Positions 1-5,242 of a stretch of 7,375 nucleotides of DNA are shown piece after piece. The notes under the pieces are model-generated. The model worked only from the letters and a program-made list of their open reading frames with translations, was not told the DNA's origin and did no database searches. Position 1 is the first letter of the stretch, and the number at the start of each line of letters is the position of its first letter. Source of the stretch: JAFDZV01 sp966128725 (lineage in GTDB: Bacteria; Bacteroidota; Ignavibacteria; OLB7); assembly GCA_966128725.1 (NCBI GenBank), contig CBHYLN010000202.1, positions 1 to 7,375 of the forward strand. Direction: 5' to 3'. A program made the position numbers and the translations under genes.

Positions 1-53
1 AATCGTGCTGGTTCCTCATCATCCCGGCGCTTCCGTGGTGACACCCCAATCAT
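1..53 (-). CDS. possible partial small ORF running off the left edge
   Basis: A minus-strand frame starts with ATG at 53-51 and stays open for 17 codons to the window edge. It reads MIGVSPRKRRDDEEPAR, which is basic then acidic. Its start overlaps the stop of the preceding frame (53-151) by one base in a TGATG junction, an arrangement typical of coupled translation. There is no clear ribosome-binding site. The product is not recognised. The length is too small to exclude a chance frame. Confidence 0.15.
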   Translation of the reverse strand, partial: MIGVSPRKRRDDEEPAR

Positions 54-151
54 CACCACTGTCGGCTACGGCATCGGCCACGTTTGCGCGTTCGCTGTTC
101 ACTCGGCACATCATCACCATCGGCTGGCCGCGCCTGTACGTCACTCATCAT
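53..151 (-). CDS. possible small ORF, 32 aa, hydrophilic
   Basis: This minus-strand frame starts with a double ATG at 151-146 and ends with TGA at 55-53. The product begins MMSDVQARPADGDD and ends in a strongly basic tail (RTRKRGRCRSRQW). It begins one base after the stop of the frame at 153-257 (TGA-C-ATG), and its stop overlaps the next start (TGATG), so three frames are packed head to tail. No good ribosome-binding site lies at normal distance, so translation would depend on coupling. The family is not recognised. The basic tail could bind nucleic acid, but that is only an inference from composition. Confidence 0.18.
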   Translation of the reverse strand: MMSDVQARPADGDDVPSEQRTRKRGRCRSRQW

Positions 152-152
152 G

Positions 153-257
153 TCATCGAATCATCACCCTCTCGCCGTGCTCGGCAAGCAGGTCGCGCGA
201 TGCGTGCACACATCGCGCCCCGCCCTCTTCTCTCGTTACCGTTCTACAGTCGCTCAT
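153..257 (-). CDS. possible small ORF, 34 aa, with good ribosome-binding site
   Basis: This minus-strand frame starts at ATG 257-255 and stops with TGA at 155-153. The start is preceded by GAGGTGATC, an extended match to the anti-Shine-Dalgarno end of 16S rRNA, with GAGG 8 bases before the ATG. The product begins MSDCRTVTREEGG and ends LLAEHGERVMIR. It is hydrophilic, contains two cysteines, and has no signal peptide or membrane segment. A perfect 8-bp hairpin (195-202 with 211-218) lies inside the frame. No family is recognised. The ribosome-binding site is the main support; a short frame behind such a motif could still be fortuitous. Confidence 0.28.
   Translation of the reverse strand: MSDCRTVTREEGGARCVHASRDLLAEHGERVMIR
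195..218. repeat. inverted repeat / hairpin, 8-bp arms
   Basis: The arms GCGCGATG (195-202) and CATCGCGC (211-218) are perfect complements around an 8-base loop that itself contains the palindrome GTGCAC. It lies within the small minus-strand frame at 153-257. It could be an operator or an RNA hairpin; there is no T-tract to suggest termination. Confidence 0.4.
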
Positions 258-280
258 TTCGATCACCTCGAGACTTCGGC

Positions 281-292
281 GGAGGGCCCTCC
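281..292. repeat. perfect 12-bp palindrome
   Basis: GGAGGGCCCTCC is its own reverse complement. It sits 23 bases upstream (minus strand) of the start at 257. It may be a dimeric protein binding site, or chance in a GC-rich stretch. Confidence 0.3.
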
Positions 293-372
293 ACGTTGCC
301 TCGTCCACATCATCATCATCGCGTCGTCACCATACAAACTGCCTGGTATGCAGGTCTCGATCTACCGTTGGG

Positions 373-447
373 CTAGTACGTTAGTACTGCGATGCCAAGC
401 CACATAAGCATAGCCGAGACCACCCACGTTACAAATGCCCTGTTCAT
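373..447 (-). CDS. 24-aa single-pass membrane microprotein
   Basis: The minus-strand frame runs from ATG at 447-445 to TAG at 375-373. Upstream is AAGGAGG, a full Shine-Dalgarno match, exactly 5 bases (ATATC) before the ATG, the best ribosome-binding site in the window. The product begins MNRAFVTW. One positive residue (R3) is followed by about 20 almost entirely hydrophobic residues (A4 to T23) with Trp at 8 and 16 and a C-terminal Tyr, fitting one transmembrane helix with the N-terminus inside. Such microproteins in other bacteria often act as subunits or modulators of membrane complexes (CydX and KdpF are examples), but this sequence is not recognisably any of those. It begins 16 bases after the stop of the frame at 464-673, so the two may be cotranscribed. 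Function is unknown. Confidence 0.5.
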   Translation of the reverse strand: MNRAFVTWVVSAMLMWLGIAVLTY

Positions 448-452
448 GATAT

Positions 453-459
453 CCTCCTT
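453..459 (-). promoter_or_regulatory. consensus ribosome-binding site for the microprotein
   Basis: On the minus strand this reads AAGGAGG with a 5-base spacer to the ATG at 447. It is the main reason for accepting a gene as short as 24 codons. Confidence 0.6.
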
Positions 460-463
460 ACCG

Positions 464-673
464 TCACCAACGGTTAATCGAATTCCCCCGCACATACCGT
501 CTCACATTCACATCTATGACAATCTCGTCCGGCAGCGTGTGACATCCCTTCTCCTGCATCCGCAATCGGTTTGCGTGTCCTGCCCCCTTTATCACCGCGC
601 TCTTGCTAAATAACTCACGATCGGCGTTAAGGTTACACCAGTACCGCATTTTTGCACCGGCATGGTGTGCCAT
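464..673 (-). CDS. hypothetical small protein, about 69 aa
   Basis: This minus-strand frame uses ATG at 673-671 and stops with TGA at 466-464. The product begins MAHHAGAKMRYW and ends VRRYVRGNSINRW. It is soluble and mixed-charge with a segment DEIVIDVNVRRYV (49-61) that would suit a beta strand, so the translation looks more protein-like than the competing frames. There is no signal peptide or membrane helix. Alternative starts are GTG at 688-686, overlapping the stop of an 11-codon frame as GTGA, and ATG at 649-647; none has a good ribosome-binding site. It lies just upstream of the membrane microprotein. No family is recognised. Codon choice (AGA, ATA, GGA, TGT) differs somewhat from the exporter genes, which would fit acquired DNA or a chance frame. 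Confidence 0.33.
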   Translation of the reverse strand: MAHHAGAKMRYWCNLNADRELFSKSAVIKGAGHANRLRMQEKGCHTLPDEIVIDVNVRRYVRGNSINRW

Positions 674-694
674 CCAAGGCGCGATCACCTGTTA

Positions 695-784
695 TCAAGC
701 CGTCCGGCGATCCGTTTCATCCATGTTGCCAATCAACATTCCTGGTTGCTTAGAGCACTCGTGTTCCGTTCGGTTCCCGGGCAT
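695..784 (-). CDS. possible small ORF, 29 aa
   Basis: This minus-strand frame runs from ATG at 784-782 to TGA at 697-695. The product begins MPGNRTEHECSKQ and ends NMDETDRRTA, and is hydrophilic. It overlaps the end of another frame (750-989) and lies just before the frame at 464-673. There is no clear ribosome-binding site, and no family is recognised. It is listed because its composition is protein-like and it continues the minus-strand series. Confidence 0.13.
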   Translation of the reverse strand: MPGNRTEHECSKQPGMLIGNMDETDRRTA

Positions 785-993
785 CAATCGCGCGTTCGCA
801 GTGCCACAGCAACTGGTGCATCTGATTCACTTCCGCACGCAAGGTTGAACCCGGTGATGGCGTTGAATGCACAACAGTACATACGGTGCTTCGATGTTGT
901 TGGATGCGGCGGCACGCGTTCTTTGATGTAATGATCGGTGACCGCGCGCCGGGGTCGGAACGAATTCCCTTGGTTCTTCGCAACGGCATGTGT

Positions 994-1182
994 TTATTCG
1001 CAGCTCGTTTCGGAAACATTCGTACTGGAGGAACAGTAACCATGATGATTATCCATCTCGCTCTCCCAATCGATCGCCACTTCACAGGCTATTTCGTGAA
1101 GTGACCTGCTTCTTGTTGGTTTACTGTTCTCGTTTATCACGTAATCAACGGGTCGCAGGCAGCTCACGCTACCGGCGGCCAT
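994..1182 (-). CDS. hypothetical small protein, 62 aa
   Basis: This minus-strand frame runs from ATG at 1182-1180 to TAA at 996-994. The product begins MAAGSVSCLRPVDYV. The middle (residues 27-40, about SLHEIACEVAIDWE) looks like an amphipathic helix, and the C-terminus is Ser/Thr/Cys-rich and acidic. The helix is vaguely like the N-terminus of small phage proteins of the form 'SLxxIAxEIxxDW', but the rest does not match what I know of them, so this is only a hint. There is no ribosome-binding site at the chosen ATG. It is overlapped on the opposite strand by a 20-codon frame that does have one. It would be the first member of the minus-strand series. Confidence 0.27.
   Translation of the reverse strand: MAAGSVSCLRPVDYVINENSKPTRSRSLHEIACEVAIDWESEMDNHHGYCSSSTNVSETSCE
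1042..1104 (+). CDS. possible 20-aa leader peptide
   Basis: This plus-strand frame starts with ATG-ATG at 1042 and stops with TGA at 1102-1104. GGAGGA at 1027-1032 precedes it with a 9-base spacer, a plausible ribosome-binding site. The product begins MMIIHLALPIDRHF: a short hydrophobic stretch, then a polar end. The last codons form one arm of an 8-bp hairpin (1078-1103), and a stronger hairpin follows at 1226-1261 ahead of the exporter operon. This is roughly the layout of a translated leader, but the peptide is not rich in any one amino acid, so classical attenuation is not supported. It is antisense to the frame at 994-1182; at most one of the two is likely real. Confidence 0.2.
   Translation: MMIIHLALPIDRHFTGYFVK
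1078..1103. repeat. inverted repeat / hairpin, 8-bp arms
   Basis: CACTTCAC (1078-1085) pairs perfectly with GTGAAGTG (1096-1103) around a 10-base loop. There is no T-tract. It overlaps the 3' end of the small plus-strand frame at 1042-1104, and its role is unknown. Confidence 0.4.
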
Positions 1183-1225
1183 GGTATTGTTAGCCCGTTA
1201 TTCCGGGTAATACACAATAGATATC

Positions 1226-1261
1226 AAAGGCCGTGGGTAGCATACGCAACCCGCGGCCTTT
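1226..1261 (+). terminator. terminator-like hairpin, 13-bp stem
   Basis: AAAGGCCGTGGGT (1226-1238) pairs with ACCCGCGGCCTTT (1249-1261) with one G-T wobble and a 10-base loop. The A-start and T-end of the arms give the look of a two-way terminator, although the T-tract is only three bases, followed by CTG. No confident plus-strand gene ends before it. It may therefore end an RNA or small frame in 1-1200, form part of the long leader of the exporter operon, or insulate that operon from the minus-strand series. Termination activity is inferred from structure only. Confidence 0.5.
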
Positions 1262-1480
1262 CTGCATTCGGCCTGCTACGGCAGCCGACAAACCAGCACA
1301 GAGCCCCGGGCCTTCGGAACACACATTCGTACCGCCAGCAGTGGCATGGCAGCCGCATTCCGCGCACCGCCGTGCCGCCCGCCGGGATCTCCGCGATAAC
1401 GCGGGCACGCCGCGCCGTACGACCGCTTCACGTTGACTATTGCTCCGCATCCGATCGCGGATCGAACCGAAGGATATGTC
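1262..1480. other. leader region of the exporter operon
   Basis: These 219 bases lie between the hairpin and the first exporter start. I see no convincing gene. A TTGACT at 1433 resembles a -35 box, but no matching -10 lies at the right distance, so no promoter is called. The exporter frame is open upstream to a TTG at 1433, but that start lacks a ribosome-binding site. Confidence 0.4.
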
Positions 1481-3226
1481 ATGAATCTTCCATTACGACG
1501 ATACTCCGAATTACTTGTGGCGTATTTGCGCCCGCACAAGGCGCGCGCAATTCTTCTGGCAACGTTGCTGTTCGCCAGCATCGGGCTGCAATTGCTGAAT
1601 CCACAGATCCTGCGCGGCTTCATCGACTCCGCGGCAAGCCACGGATTCAGCGGATCGCTTATCACAAGCGCGATCCTGTTTCTGGCCGTCGGCTTCGCCA
1701 ATCAGATTATCTCGGTATTCGCCACATACGTTGGCGCTGATGTGGGCTGGCGCGCAACCAATGCCCTGCGTGTTGATCTTGCAGCGCATTGCCTTTCGCT
1801 CGATATGGCGTTCCATAACGAACGCACACCGGGGGAATTGATCGAACGCATCGACGGCGATATCACCGCGCTGTCGAATTTCTTCTCGCAGTTCGTGATC
1901 AAGATCATGGGCTCCGGGCTGATGATTTTCGGCGTGCTGGTGCTGCTGTACGCGGAGGATTGGCGCATCGGGCTGGTGCTTACCGTGTACGCGATCGCCG
2001 GATTTATCGTCATGAGCCGCAGCAAGGATATCGCCGTGGAATCATCCTCGCTGGAGCGCGAGGCCAACGCGGCGCTCTACGGATTCGTGGAGGAACGCCT
2101 GAGCGGTATCGATGATATCCGCGCCAACGGCGGCGGGCCATACACGATGCAACGGTTCTACGATGTGGCCCGCAATCTGCTGCTGTACGGTCGGCGTGCG
2201 TGGATTCGCCGATCGATGCTGTGGGTGGTGATCGTCGGCCTGTTCACCATCGGCGATCTCCTGTCGCTTGGCGTGGGCATTTACCTGTTCAGCATCGGCG
2301 TGGTGACAATCGGCACGGTGTATCTCTTCTTTCAATACACACAGTTGATGTGGGGATTTGTTGAGGAGCTTACCCAGCAGATGCAGGACCTGCAGAAGGC
2401 GGGCGCAAGCATCGGGCGTGTTGAGGAGTTGCTCCGCACCCGCAACACGATGATCGACGGCCGCGATGGCATGATCCCGACGGGCGCGCTGGACGTTGAG
2501 TTCGACCACTTGACGTTTGCCTACGGCGACGCCACGATCCTGAAGGATCTATCGTTCCGGTTGCAACCGGGCACGGTGCTTGGCCTGCTTGGGCGCACCG
2601 GCAGCGGCAAGACAACGCTTACACGGCTGCTGTTCCGCCTGTACGATCCGCAGCATGGCGCGGTGCGGCTGTCGGGCGTGGATCTGCGCAACGCACCGCT
2701 TACGCATCTGCGCCGGCGTGTTGCCATGGTAACGCAGGAGGTGCAACTGTTCCATGCAAGCGTGCGCGACAACCTTACGTTCTTCAATCCAGATGTCGAC
2801 GACGATCGCATCCTTGAGGTAATCGCCGAGCTTGGTCTGAACGAATGGTTCGCCTCGCTTCCCAACGGTCTGGACTCGATGCTGGGCGCGGGCGGAACAG
2901 GCATCTCGGCAGGCGAAGCGCAGTTGCTGGCGTTTGTGCGCGTATTCCTTCTGGACCCCGGCCTGGTTGTGCTCGACGAACCTTCGTCGCGGATGGATCT
3001 GGCAACCGAACGGCTGCTGGAGGAAGCGATGGCGAAGCTGTTGCGCGGGCGCACCGCGATCATCATTGCGCACCGGCTGTCAACGGTAAGCCGTGCCGAC
3101 GAGATCCTTATCCTGGAACGCGGCGAGATCCGCGAACACGGCAATCGTGCCGCGCTTGCGGCAAATCGCAACTCGCGATTCGCCGAGCTGCTGCGAACCG
3201 GTCTGGAAGAAGAGATGGCTGCATGA
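1481..3226 (+). CDS. ABC exporter half-transporter (ABC1), catalytic-glutamate partner
   Basis: This is a type I ABC exporter subunit of 581 aa, with six membrane helices (about 21-42, 58-82, 134-157, 161-179, 245-270, 273-292) followed by an ATPase domain. ATPase motifs: A-loop Tyr348, Walker A GRTGSGKTT (371-379, Lys377), Q-loop Gln419, signature ISAGEAQ (475-481) instead of LSGGQ, Walker B ending Asp499 with catalytic Glu500, D-loop SRMD (503-506), H-loop His531. The ATG at 1481 was chosen because GAAGGA lies 6 bases upstream (1469-1474); a 16-residue longer form from TTG 1433 is possible. The degenerate signature complements ABC2 just downstream, so the two should form a heterodimer in the cytoplasmic membrane and pump a substrate outward using ATP. 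Signatures of the type SAGEAQL with an SRxD D-loop recur, as I recall, in an exporter subfamily of Chloroflexota and Actinomycetota. The substrate cannot be told. Confidence 0.95.
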   Translation: MNLPLRRYSELLVAYLRPHKARAILLATLLFASIGLQLLNPQILRGFIDSAASHGFSGSLITSAILFLAVGFANQIISVFATYVGADVGWRATNALRVDLAAHCLSLDMAFHNERTPGELIERIDGDITALSNFFSQFVIKIMGSGLMIFGVLVLLYAEDWRIGLVLTVYAIAGFIVMSRSKDIAVESSSLEREANAALYGFVEERLSGIDDIRANGGGPYTMQRFYDVARNLLLYGRRAWIRRSMLWVVIVGLFTIGDLLSLGVGIYLFSIGVVTIGTVYLFFQYTQLMWGFVEELTQQMQDLQKAGASIGRVEELLRTRNTMIDGRDGMIPTGALDVEFDHLTFAYGDATILKDLSFRLQPGTVLGLLGRTGSGKTTLTRLLFRLYDPQHGAVRLSGVDLRNAPLTHLRRRVAMVTQEVQLFHASVRDNLTFFNPDVDDDRILEVIAELGLNEWFASLPNGLDSMLGAGGTGISAGEAQLLAFVRVFLLDPGLVVLDEPSSRMDLATERLLEEAMAKLLRGRTAIIIAHRLSTVSRADEILILERGEIREHGNRAALAANRNSRFAELLRTGLEEEMAA

Positions 3227-3234
3227 CAGTAGCG

Positions 3235-3263
3235 GCGTTGCCCTGCTGCAACCAGGGCAACGC
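3235..3263 (+). promoter_or_regulatory. intergenic hairpin between the exporter genes, 11-bp perfect stem
   Basis: GCGTTGCCCTG (3235-3245) pairs perfectly with CAGGGCAACGC (3253-3263) around a 7-base loop. It begins 8 bases after the ABC1 stop and ends 5 bases before the GGAGGA ribosome-binding site of ABC2. There is no T-tract, so it is more likely an mRNA stabiliser, processing site or modulator of downstream translation than a terminator. It could balance output of the two subunits, but that is inference. Confidence 0.5.
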
Positions 3264-3268
3264 AACAC

Positions 3269-3274
3269 GGAGGA
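3269..3274 (+). promoter_or_regulatory. ribosome-binding site that leaves the ABC2 start ambiguous
   Basis: GGAGGA abuts an ATG at 3275 with no spacer, lies 3 bases before GTG 3278 and 12 bases before ATG 3287, all in the ABC2 frame. None is ideally spaced. The family-like N-terminus instead begins at ATG 3353, which has only a weak GGGA (3344-3347) 5 bases upstream. Confidence 0.45.
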
Positions 3275-3352
3275 ATGGTGCGGCGCATGGCCGTTACGAC
3301 GACGCGGTGCATTCTGAACGCAACGCTTGGCTACGCCGAGCATGGGATCGTC

Positions 3353-5188
3353 ATGAAAACGCTACGCTATACACTTGCCCTGATTCGATATAGACCGGGA
3401 CTTTTTGCCCTGAACTGCCTTGCCTGGGGGGCGCATCATTTTCTGCCGTTGGCAACCGGACTGGTAACACGCGAGATCTTCAACGCGCTCTCCGGAACCA
3501 CGGCCGTTGGGGCCAACGTCTGGACGCTTCTTGCAATGATCGCGCTGATTTCGGCGGCGCGCCTGGGCATCATGGTATCCGGTGTTCGCGCCTGGAGCAC
3601 GTTCTATTTCACGATTGGCGCATTGGTTCGCCGGAACATGCTGCGCTGGCTGGTGAGCGGGCCGGGCTCGCGTACGCTGCCGAATTCGCCTGGTGAGGCC
3701 GTAAGCCGATTCCGCGATGACGTTGAGGAGATTGGCGAATACATCGAGGGCTGGACGGACTTCTCCGGATTCTTCCTGTTCGCAATTGTCGCGATGCTTG
3801 TGATGTACAACACCGACCCGTTGATCACGCTGGTGGTGCTTGTGCCGCTGGTGGGCATTGCCGCGCTGGCGCATCGCATGGGCGGCAGAATACGCAAGTA
3901 CCGCAAGGCACTGCGCGAGGCCACCGGCAGGATCACCGCGTTCATCGGTGAGATATTCGGATCGGTACAGGCGCTGAAGGTTGCCTCGGCCGAGGAACAC
4001 GTCATCGGGCAGTTCCGGAAGCTTAACCAGGAGCGGCATTCGGTTGCCCTGAAGGACACGCTTCTGCGCGAAGTGCTGCGATCGCTGAACTCGAACATGG
4101 TGAACGTGGGCACCGGTATCATCCTGATACTGCTGGCCGAATCGGCCCAGCGCAAGGGGTTCACCGTTGGCGACTTCGCGCTGTTCGTGTTCTATCTGCA
4201 GCGCATGACCACCAGCATGTTCTTCCTGGGCGACATGCTGGCGCAACACAGGCGCACGGGCGTGTCGTTCGAGCGCATGCTTGATTTGATCAAGGGAGCG
4301 CCGGAAGGCACGCTTATCGAACGCGATCGTATGCCGCTTGACCCACGCAAGGCGGAGCTTCTGGACGCCGAGCGGCATGCCCGCCGTGCCGACGACAGGC
4401 TGGCCGAGCTGAAGGTTCGCGGGCTTACATACATACATCCCAGCACCGGGCGGGGTGTTCACGATATACATCTCCGGCTTCGGCGCGGGAGCTTCACCGT
4501 GATCACCGGCCGCATCGGCTCCGGCAAAACAACGTTGCTGCGCGCATTGCTGGGCCTGCTGCATCCGCAGGCCGGCGAGGTGTTCTGGAACGGGATGCGC
4601 GTGGGCGATCCCTCGTCGTTCCTGGTGCCGCCGCGCACCGCGTACACGGCACAGGTGCCACGTCTGTTCAGCGATACGCTGCGCTCGAACATCCTGATGG
4701 GCAGCCCCGACCACTTCGGCAACATCCGCGAGGCAATTCGCCTGGCGGTAATGGAGCCGGACCTTGCGGCATTGGAACACGGGCTTGATACAACGGTGGG
4801 TCCGCGTGGCGTAAAGCTTTCCGGTGGCCAGGTGCAGCGCAGCGCCGCCGCACGCATGTTCATGCGGGATGCCGATCTGCTGATTTTCGACGACATCAGC
4901 AGCGCGCTCGACGTTGAAACGGAGAAGGCGTTGTGGGAGGGAATCTTCGCGAATCGTACGGCAACCTGTCTGGTGGCCTCGCACCGGCGGGCGGCGCTGC
5001 AACGGGCCGATCACATCATTGTGCTCAACAATGGCCAGATCGAGGCCGAGGGACGCCTGGAGGATCTGCTGCGCACCAGCGACGAAATGCGCCGGCTGTG
5101 GACACGCGACCCCGAGATCGACACGCCGGTTCCCTTCGATCTCGCACAATCGATGCAGCGAGGCGTGACCCAGCCAACATCATCGTAA
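3353..5188 (+). CDS. ABC exporter half-transporter (ABC2), degenerate-Walker-B partner
   Basis: This is a second type I exporter subunit, 611 aa from ATG 3353. That start puts the first helix about 14 residues in, as in relatives I recall; in-frame starts at 3275, 3278 and 3287 would add 22-26 residues. Six helices lie near 14-36, 55-80, 134-153, 156-175, 247-263 and 272-294. A charged linker (about 321-353) precedes the ATPase domain. Motifs: A-loop Tyr360, Walker A GRIGSGKTT (386-394, Lys392), Q-loop Gln434, perfect signature LSGGQ (489-493), Walker B ending Asp513 with Asp514 in place of the catalytic Glu, D-loop SALD (517-520), H-loop His544. Pairing with ABC1 would make one competent site (ABC1 Walker motifs plus ABC2 LSGGQ) and one degenerate site (ABC2 Walker motifs plus ABC1 ISAGEAQ), as in known heterodimeric exporters such as TM287/288 and BmrCD. 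The substrate is unknown. Confidence 0.95.
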   Translation: MKTLRYTLALIRYRPGLFALNCLAWGAHHFLPLATGLVTREIFNALSGTTAVGANVWTLLAMIALISAARLGIMVSGVRAWSTFYFTIGALVRRNMLRWLVSGPGSRTLPNSPGEAVSRFRDDVEEIGEYIEGWTDFSGFFLFAIVAMLVMYNTDPLITLVVLVPLVGIAALAHRMGGRIRKYRKALREATGRITAFIGEIFGSVQALKVASAEEHVIGQFRKLNQERHSVALKDTLLREVLRSLNSNMVNVGTGIILILLAESAQRKGFTVGDFALFVFYLQRMTTSMFFLGDMLAQHRRTGVSFERMLDLIKGAPEGTLIERDRMPLDPRKAELLDAERHARRADDRLAELKVRGLTYIHPSTGRGVHDIHLRLRRGSFTVITGRIGSGKTTLLRALLGLLHPQAGEVFWNGMRVGDPSSFLVPPRTAYTAQVPRLFSDTLRSNILMGSPDHFGNIREAIRLAVMEPDLAALEHGLDTTVGPRGVKLSGGQVQRSAAARMFMRDADLLIFDDISSALDVETEKALWEGIFANRTATCLVASHRRAALQRADHIIVLNNGQIEAEGRLEDLLRTSDEMRRLWTRDPEIDTPVPFDLAQSMQRGVTQPTSS

Positions 5189-5193
5189 CATCG

Positions 5194-5242
5194 TGGCATG
5201 CGCGGTGCGAATTCGATATTCGTCTCCGCACCGCGCGTGCCA
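5194..5242 (+). terminator. large hairpin after ABC2, 16-bp stem
   Basis: The left arm (5194-5209, containing GGCATGCGCGGTGCG) pairs with the right arm (5227-5242, containing CGCACCGCGCGTGCC) with a single T-G wobble and a 17-base loop. It starts 6 bases after the ABC2 stop. No T-tract follows, so it may act as a 3'-end stabiliser, a factor-assisted terminator, or a block to read-through towards the converging operon. Confidence 0.5.

Larger units (their letters stand above)
1..1225. other. AT-richer region with only very short reading frames
   Basis: No reading frame here resembles a known protein family. Sampled stretches run near 48% GC, for example around 421-480, against about 65% in the exporter genes. 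The longer plus-strand frames, such as the one covering 5-376, give low-complexity His/Ser/Arg-rich translations that do not look like protein. The minus strand carries several short frames with more natural composition, listed separately, some with ribosome-binding sites and tight stop-start junctions. No integrase, transposase, tRNA or terminal repeat was found to prove a mobile element. The alternatives are a small-gene cassette of a phage or plasmid, a transcribed non-coding RNA, or degraded intergenic DNA. Confidence 0.5.

Noticed and set aside
5..407. Plus-strand frames of 107-123 codons at the left end
   Set aside because: The translations are His/Ser/Arg/Pro-rich, driven by the CATCATCACC motifs and GC-rich text. 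They have no ribosome-binding site and no protein-like pattern.
841..860. GGGTTCAACC on the minus strand as a tRNA T-arm
   Set aside because: The flanks do not form the T-stem, and no acceptor or anticodon arm was found around it.
750..989. Minus-strand 79-aa frame ending LLWHCERAIDAREPNGTRVL
   Set aside because: The last 30 residues look protein-like, but the rest does not. There is no ribosome-binding site, and two other frames over the same bases look equally plausible.
1433..1461. TTGACT as a sigma-70 -35 box for the exporter operon
   Set aside because: The bases 16-18 positions downstream (around CGCGGA) do not resemble a -10 box.
1433..1480. N-terminal extension of ABC1 from TTG 1433
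   Set aside because: It has no ribosome-binding site, whereas ATG 1481 has GAAGGA at the right spacing and fits the family length.
3362..5149. 595-codon minus-strand frame opposite ABC2
   Set aside because: It is a shadow of the GC-rich ABC2 coding frame, with a Gln/His/Arg-rich composition and no domain.
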